From the NCBI GenBank assembly GCA_934122125.1, contig CAKOVW010000041.1, forward strand, positions 1-9,231: a DNA stretch of 9,231 nt, in the 5' to 3' direction. The translations under genes were made by a program, and so were the position numbers. Within the stretch, counting starts at the first letter, position 1. Every line of letters starts with the position of its first letter. Shown one piece after another: positions 6,245-9,231 of this stretch. A model generated the notes under the pieces. That model was not told where the DNA came from. It did not search any database and worked only from the letters and a program-made list of their open reading frames with translations. The DNA is from an uncultured Clostridia bacterium (GTDB taxonomy: Bacteria; Bacillota; Clostridia; TANB77; CAG-508).

Positions 6245-6281
6245 AAGAAAAAACTGGATATTTTTTAAAAAATATCCAGTT
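6245..6281 (-). terminator. Strong rho-independent terminator of the Fn3 gene
   Basis: A perfect 30-bp palindrome (6252-6281) with arms AACTGGATATTTTTT and AAAAAATATCCAGTT is followed on the minus strand by TTTTCTT. It begins 13 nt after the Fn3 gene's TAA. The plus strand also has a T-run after the stem (6285-6291), so it could work in both directions. Confidence 0.9.
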
Positions 6282-6294
6282 AACCTTTTTTATA

Positions 6295-8112
6295 TTATTT
6301 TGCTGAGAATTTTTGTATTTTTGAATATTGACCATATTCGTAAATGCCATTTACTATTCTATATGCTCTTACTCTTGCAGTATATTTATAATCTTTTTCT
6401 GTTAATCCAGAAATTTCTCTGCTATTTGTAGTTGTACGCATATTAATAGTTCCGCCTATTCCTGGAACTGTAAATTCAATTTCATATCCGTCTGCATCTG
6501 ATACTTTATTCCAATTTAAATATACAGTATCTTTAACTACATAATATGTAACATTGTTTACATTTCCTACATTTTGGCTATATTCATATCTGTTATATTT
6601 TTCGGTAGTAAAATATTTAATAGTTGAAAAATCTCCATAGTTTTTACTTCCGTTTCTGTATTCAAAGGCTCTTACTTTTACCTTATATCCAGTATTGTAT
6701 TCTAGATTATATAAAATGTATGTACTTTCATTTACGTCATCTATTTTTTTGAATGTTTCTCCATTTTTTGCTGCCCATACTTCGTATCCATCAGCATTGT
6801 CATCTTTCCACCATTGTAGGTATGCTTCATTTCTATGTTTTACTTCTACATTAAATCCACTTATTCCTTTTACTTCATCTCTTTGTGTTGTAAAAGAAAC
6901 TGCAGAAGAATCTGTCCCAGCGTTTCCTCTATTATCATTTGGTGCTATTATTACTCTATAGGTTGTATCACTATCTAGCCCTGAAATTTCTGCATATGTT
7001 CTTGTTGTATTTTTAACATATTTATATATTCCATTTTCTTTTGCTAGATATATATCGTAGTTTGTTGCATTTTGTGCTTCATTCCATGTTATATATGCTC
7101 CATCTGTATAAACTCTTGACACTTGCACTCTTTTTACTTGCCCTACTTTTTCTATAGTTGTTGTATCTTCATCAGTTCTAAAGCTACGAGCTGAAGAATC
7201 TTGTGAATATACAGTTTTATTTTGTTCATCATTATATGCAACTATAATTACTTTATAGTTTGTATCACTATTTAGTCCTGAAATTTCTGTATATGTTCTT
7301 GTTGTAGTAGTAATGCAACTATAACTTCCATTTTCTTTTGCCAAGTATACTTCATAACCTGTTGCATTGTTTACTTTATCCCATTCTACAAATGCCTTGT
7401 TTTTAGTTATGTTGCTTACATATATGCCTGTTGGTTTAGCTAATTTTAGTTCTTCATTTTTAGTATTATTAACTGTTATAGATTTAGAGTTAGAAAGTTC
7501 TCCATATACTGTTCCTGAATTAGTATTTTTATATGCACATACTTTAAATTCATATGCTTTTCCAGCAACTCCACCTTTAATGAATATATTATTTGAAAAA
7601 ACGTGTCCTAAATTCATATATCCAAATCCAGGCATATTAGCATATATTAAATATCCTGTTGCATTTGAAATTTCATTCCAAGTTAAGTTTATATACTCTC
7701 CAGATTGTGTTGCATTTAGCCCTGTAATTTTTGATAAAGCTGTGTTTTTTTCTGTTTCATTATAATTAACTGCAATTTCTTGTGATAGTGTACCCTCTAT
7801 TTTTTGTCCGTTTTTTAGTTCATATGCACATACTCTTGCCTTATAAACTTTGTTTGTTGTAAAGCCTACCACTGTTGCTTTTGTTCCATTTACAGATCCG
7901 ATAAGTTCATATCCTTTGTTTTCAGTATTAATGTATAAGTTGTATCCATCTGCTCCTGTTACTTTTTCCCATGTAAAATTTATTCCTCTTCCACTAGCAT
8001 TTGCACTTAGGCCATATACTTTGCCTACTGCTGCTTGTACTGGTGTTGTCATCATTGGTAATAAGATTAATAATGTTGCAATTATAACTGTAATAATTTT
8101 TTTACATTTCAT
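6295..8112 (-). CDS. Secreted protein of about six fibronectin type III repeats
   Basis: 605 residues. Residues 1-28 are a classic signal peptide (KCKK, hydrophobic core, PVQAA cleavage site). The rest divides into about six Fn3-like modules near residues 29-118, 119-216, 217-320, 321-412, 413-505 and 506-605. Each has the Trp of strand B (FTWEKV, LTWNEI, VEWDKV, ITWNEA, LQWWKD, LNWNKV), a GY-(N/E)-(L/V)-Y style strand, and a GL-----Y-(V/A)-(R/K)-(V/I) strand ending in CAY/RAF/RAY. Such arrays act as spacers or binding surfaces in extracellular enzymes and adhesins, but no catalytic domain, LPXTG motif or C-terminal anchor is present, so it is probably released or bound non-covalently. Modules 3 and 4 come from a recent duplication. 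ATG 8112 has AAGGAGGG (8120-8127) 7 nt upstream, a near-consensus promoter before it, and a strong terminator after it, so it is a single-gene transcript. Confidence 0.85.
   Translation of the reverse strand: MKCKKIITVIIATLLILLPMMTTPVQAAVGKVYGLSANASGRGINFTWEKVTGADGYNLYINTENKGYELIGSVNGTKATVVGFTTNKVYKARVCAYELKNGQKIEGTLSQEIAVNYNETEKNTALSKITGLNATQSGEYINLTWNEISNATGYLIYANMPGFGYMNLGHVFSNNIFIKGGVAGKAYEFKVCAYKNTNSGTVYGELSNSKSITVNNTKNEELKLAKPTGIYVSNITKNKAFVEWDKVNNATGYEVYLAKENGSYSCITTTTRTYTEISGLNSDTNYKVIIVAYNDEQNKTVYSQDSSARSFRTDEDTTTIEKVGQVKRVQVSRVYTDGAYITWNEAQNATNYDIYLAKENGIYKYVKNTTRTYAEISGLDSDTTYRVIIAPNDNRGNAGTDSSAVSFTTQRDEVKGISGFNVEVKHRNEAYLQWWKDDNADGYEVWAAKNGETFKKIDDVNESTYILYNLEYNTGYKVKVRAFEYRNGSKNYGDFSTIKYFTTEKYNRYEYSQNVGNVNNVTYYVVKDTVYLNWNKVSDADGYEIEFTVPGIGGTINMRTTTNSREISGLTEKDYKYTARVRAYRIVNGIYEYGQYSKIQKFSAK
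6963..7367 (-). repeat. Direct repeat from duplication of an Fn3 module
   Basis: About 108 bp at 6963-7070 closely matches 7260-7367, offset by exactly 297 bp (99 codons, one Fn3 module). Shared stretches encode YLAKENG and (T/Y)RTY(T/A)EISGL with the same codons, so the duplication is young relative to the other modules. Confidence 0.7.
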
Positions 8113-8139
8113 AAATGCTCCCTCCTTTTACACAATGAA

Positions 8140-8168
8140 ATTCTATCATTTTTCATGTACACTGTCAA
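8140..8168 (-). promoter_or_regulatory. Sigma-A promoter for the Fn3 gene
   Basis: A perfect -35 TTGACA (8168-8163), a 17-bp spacer and -10 TAGAAT (8145-8140) on the minus strand. Transcription would start near 8133, about 20 nt before the ATG and just before the ribosome binding site. Confidence 0.85.
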
Positions 8169-8256
8169 GAGTTCTGGTAGTATTTGTAAAACTATTTCCA
8201 ACATAAGGAAGTATTTTTTTAAATATTTATTTTACACAAAATTTCTTACACTATCT

Positions 8257-9231
8257 TTATAAAGGAACTACGGCGCGGACGCTAAAGCTATCGCTGCAAG
8301 TGATGCCACTAGAGAGCCAGTAGTAGCAGCTACCCACACCGCCAGAAGCGTGCACATAGTGCAAGCCAAAGTACAAGTAGTTAGAGGCCGCATTCACGCA
8401 CGAAGACGCAAGCAAGTAGCAGTTTCCTTTACCAGCACTTGTATTTGCATATGTTCCAAATATTAGTTCATATGCTTTACTTGTTGTTTCTATTCCTTTA
8501 CATGTTCCTGTTGTATCATTGCTTGTTGTTAATGAATATGGATAATAGTAATAATATGTACTTGTTTCTGTTATTGATGTTACTCCATTTGACCCTATAA
8601 TTCTTCCATCTATATGTTCATATAATCCTCCTGTGTGTGTTAAACCATTTGTATTATTTGTAGTTTTACTTGCTGTATATGTTACTGAGCTTCCATATTC
8701 TCCCCAACCTCCAGCATTATATTTTTTTCCATTTCCCGTTTTATTAGGGTCATATCCTGTTACTCTATTTATATCTTCTACTTTTATACTTCTTGCATTT
8801 GTTCCATATGCTTTACACATTTCATTTAACTTACTTATTCCTGTATAATATCCTTCTTTCCCTGATAATTGCAATGTTCCTATATCTTCTGCTGACATTA
8901 TTAATAATTTACCATCTTCTGCGCCTAGTACTTTCCAGCCTCCCGTGTAACTTGATATTCCACAATCATATGAATAGTCATCTCCTACTTCATATTGATT
9001 TCCTTTATTACTTGTTACTATAGTTTTGTTTTGTGTCCATGTTTCAGCTTCTACTACTATTGGACCTTTTATTGTTTCTTTTACTTTCCCTGCTTTATCT
9101 GTTGATAATATGTGTAAATACCAGCTTCCTGTTGCTGTTGGTGTCATCTTTATTGTTCCTGTTGCACTTGTAAATGTATTTGTATAGCTACTTTCTGCTG
9201 TTCCTATTGCTGTACTTGTTTGATTAAATAT
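8257..9231 (-). CDS. 3' part of a DGR-type variable surface protein: Ig-like tail plus C-type-lectin-like module
   Basis: 325 codons are visible including the stop; the frame is open to the right edge, so the N-terminus is missing. An ATG at 9147 is internal: it has no ribosome binding site and the frame continues through it. The first 45 residues (ending GSWYLHILSTDKAGK) look like the last strands of a bacterial Ig-like repeat. Then come YEVGDDYSYDCGIS, GGWKVLGAEDGKLLIMSAED and ARSIKVEDINRVTGYDP, recognisable in a group of clostridial surface proteins with a C-type-lectin/sulfatase-modifying-factor-like C-terminal module. The last 55 residues (YLLASSCVNAASNYLYFGL through WLSSGITCSDSFSVRAVVPL) fit the Y-L-ASR-CVN...FGLR...VRPVVSL pattern of retroelement-diversified proteins. 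Likely role: a displayed ligand-binding protein whose binding face is rewritten. It ends with TAA directly after the variable segment, and no clear terminator follows. Confidence 0.8.
   Translation of the reverse strand: MFNQTSTAIGTAESSYTNTFTSATGTIKMTPTATGSWYLHILSTDKAGKVKETIKGPIVVEAETWTQNKTIVTSNKGNQYEVGDDYSYDCGISSYTGGWKVLGAEDGKLLIMSAEDIGTLQLSGKEGYYTGISKLNEMCKAYGTNARSIKVEDINRVTGYDPNKTGNGKKYNAGGWGEYGSSVTYTASKTTNNTNGLTHTGGLYEHIDGRIIGSNGVTSITETSTYYYYYPYSLTTSNDTTGTCKGIETTSKAYELIFGTYANTSAGKGNCYLLASSCVNAASNYLYFGLHYVHASGGVGSCYYWLSSGITCSDSFSVRAVVPL
8260..8431 (-). other. Probable variable region (VR) of a diversity-generating retroelement
   Basis: The last ~170 bp of the gene are about 52% G+C (63 of 120 bases by hand count at 8281-8400) against 28% (17 of 60) at 8461-8520 in the same gene. 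Codons switch abruptly to TTG, GCG, TCG, CTC, GTG and many NNC codons (TGC, TAC, GGC, AGC, CAC, ATC), the pattern expected when AAC codons of a template are mutated at adenines. Position at the extreme 3' end of a C-type-lectin-like gene and a conserved-looking end (AGCGTCCGCGCCGTAGTT, where homing would start) fit a DGR target. The template repeat and reverse transcriptase are not in the window. Edges are approximate. Confidence 0.75.

Noticed and set aside
6695..8206. Several plus-strand open frames across the Fn3 gene
   Set aside because: They are antisense shadows of a well-supported minus-strand gene with signal peptide, promoter and terminator.
8255..8264. Palindrome CTTTATAAAG at the end of the variable gene as a DGR hairpin or terminator
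   Set aside because: It has no loop and is too short and AT-rich to form a stable hairpin; no T-run follows.
9145..9147. ATG as start of the variable surface protein
   Set aside because: The frame is open for all 28 codons upstream to the window edge, with Ig-like residues continuing through, and there is no ribosome binding site.

Overview
The window looks like a chromosomal segment of a low-G+C Gram-positive anaerobe of the class Clostridia, probably an uncultured gut lineage. The evidence is A/T-ending codons, strong GGAGG ribosome binding sites, TTGACA/TATAAT promoters, and the Bacillota gene trio ireB - ruvX - DUF1292. TGA is used as a stop. Every gene I can support lies on the minus strand, so transcription runs right to left. 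The two ends differ sharply in composition from the middle: by hand count, 60-base blocks are roughly half G+C in much of 1-460 and in 8281-8400, against 28% in a block of ordinary sequence (8461-8520).

Reading in the direction of transcription: (1) 9231-8257 is the 3' part of a surface-type protein. It has an Ig-like tail, a C-type-lectin-like C-terminal module, and a short G+C-rich stretch at its very end that has the hallmarks of the variable region of a diversity-generating retroelement (DGR). No reverse transcriptase or template repeat is visible in the window. (2) 8112-6295 encodes a secreted protein made of about six fibronectin type III repeats, with a near-consensus promoter and a strong terminator. 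(3) 6169-1629 is a tightly packed probable operon: a small VirB2/TrbC-like pilin-type membrane protein, a CpaE/TadZ-like ATPase homologue with a defective Walker A and two AT-hook motifs, a membrane-anchored GAF + degenerate GGDEF protein, then IreB and RuvX. (4) 1540-1211 is an acidic DUF1292 protein, and 1133-660 a four-helix membrane protein, ending in hairpin terminators. (5) 454-1 is the N-terminal half of an anchored protein with a 24-bp (8-residue) repeat, transcribed from its own promoter and cut off by the window edge.

The most noteworthy parts are the DGR-type variable gene and the VirB2-like / CpaE-like / pseudo-GGDEF set. The latter resembles a piece of an envelope-spanning secretion or pilus system run by enzymes that have lost their catalytic motifs, and it shares an operon with the Ser/Thr-kinase substrate IreB. 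Whether the diversified surface protein, the Fn3 protein and this operon work together is inference from proximity only.
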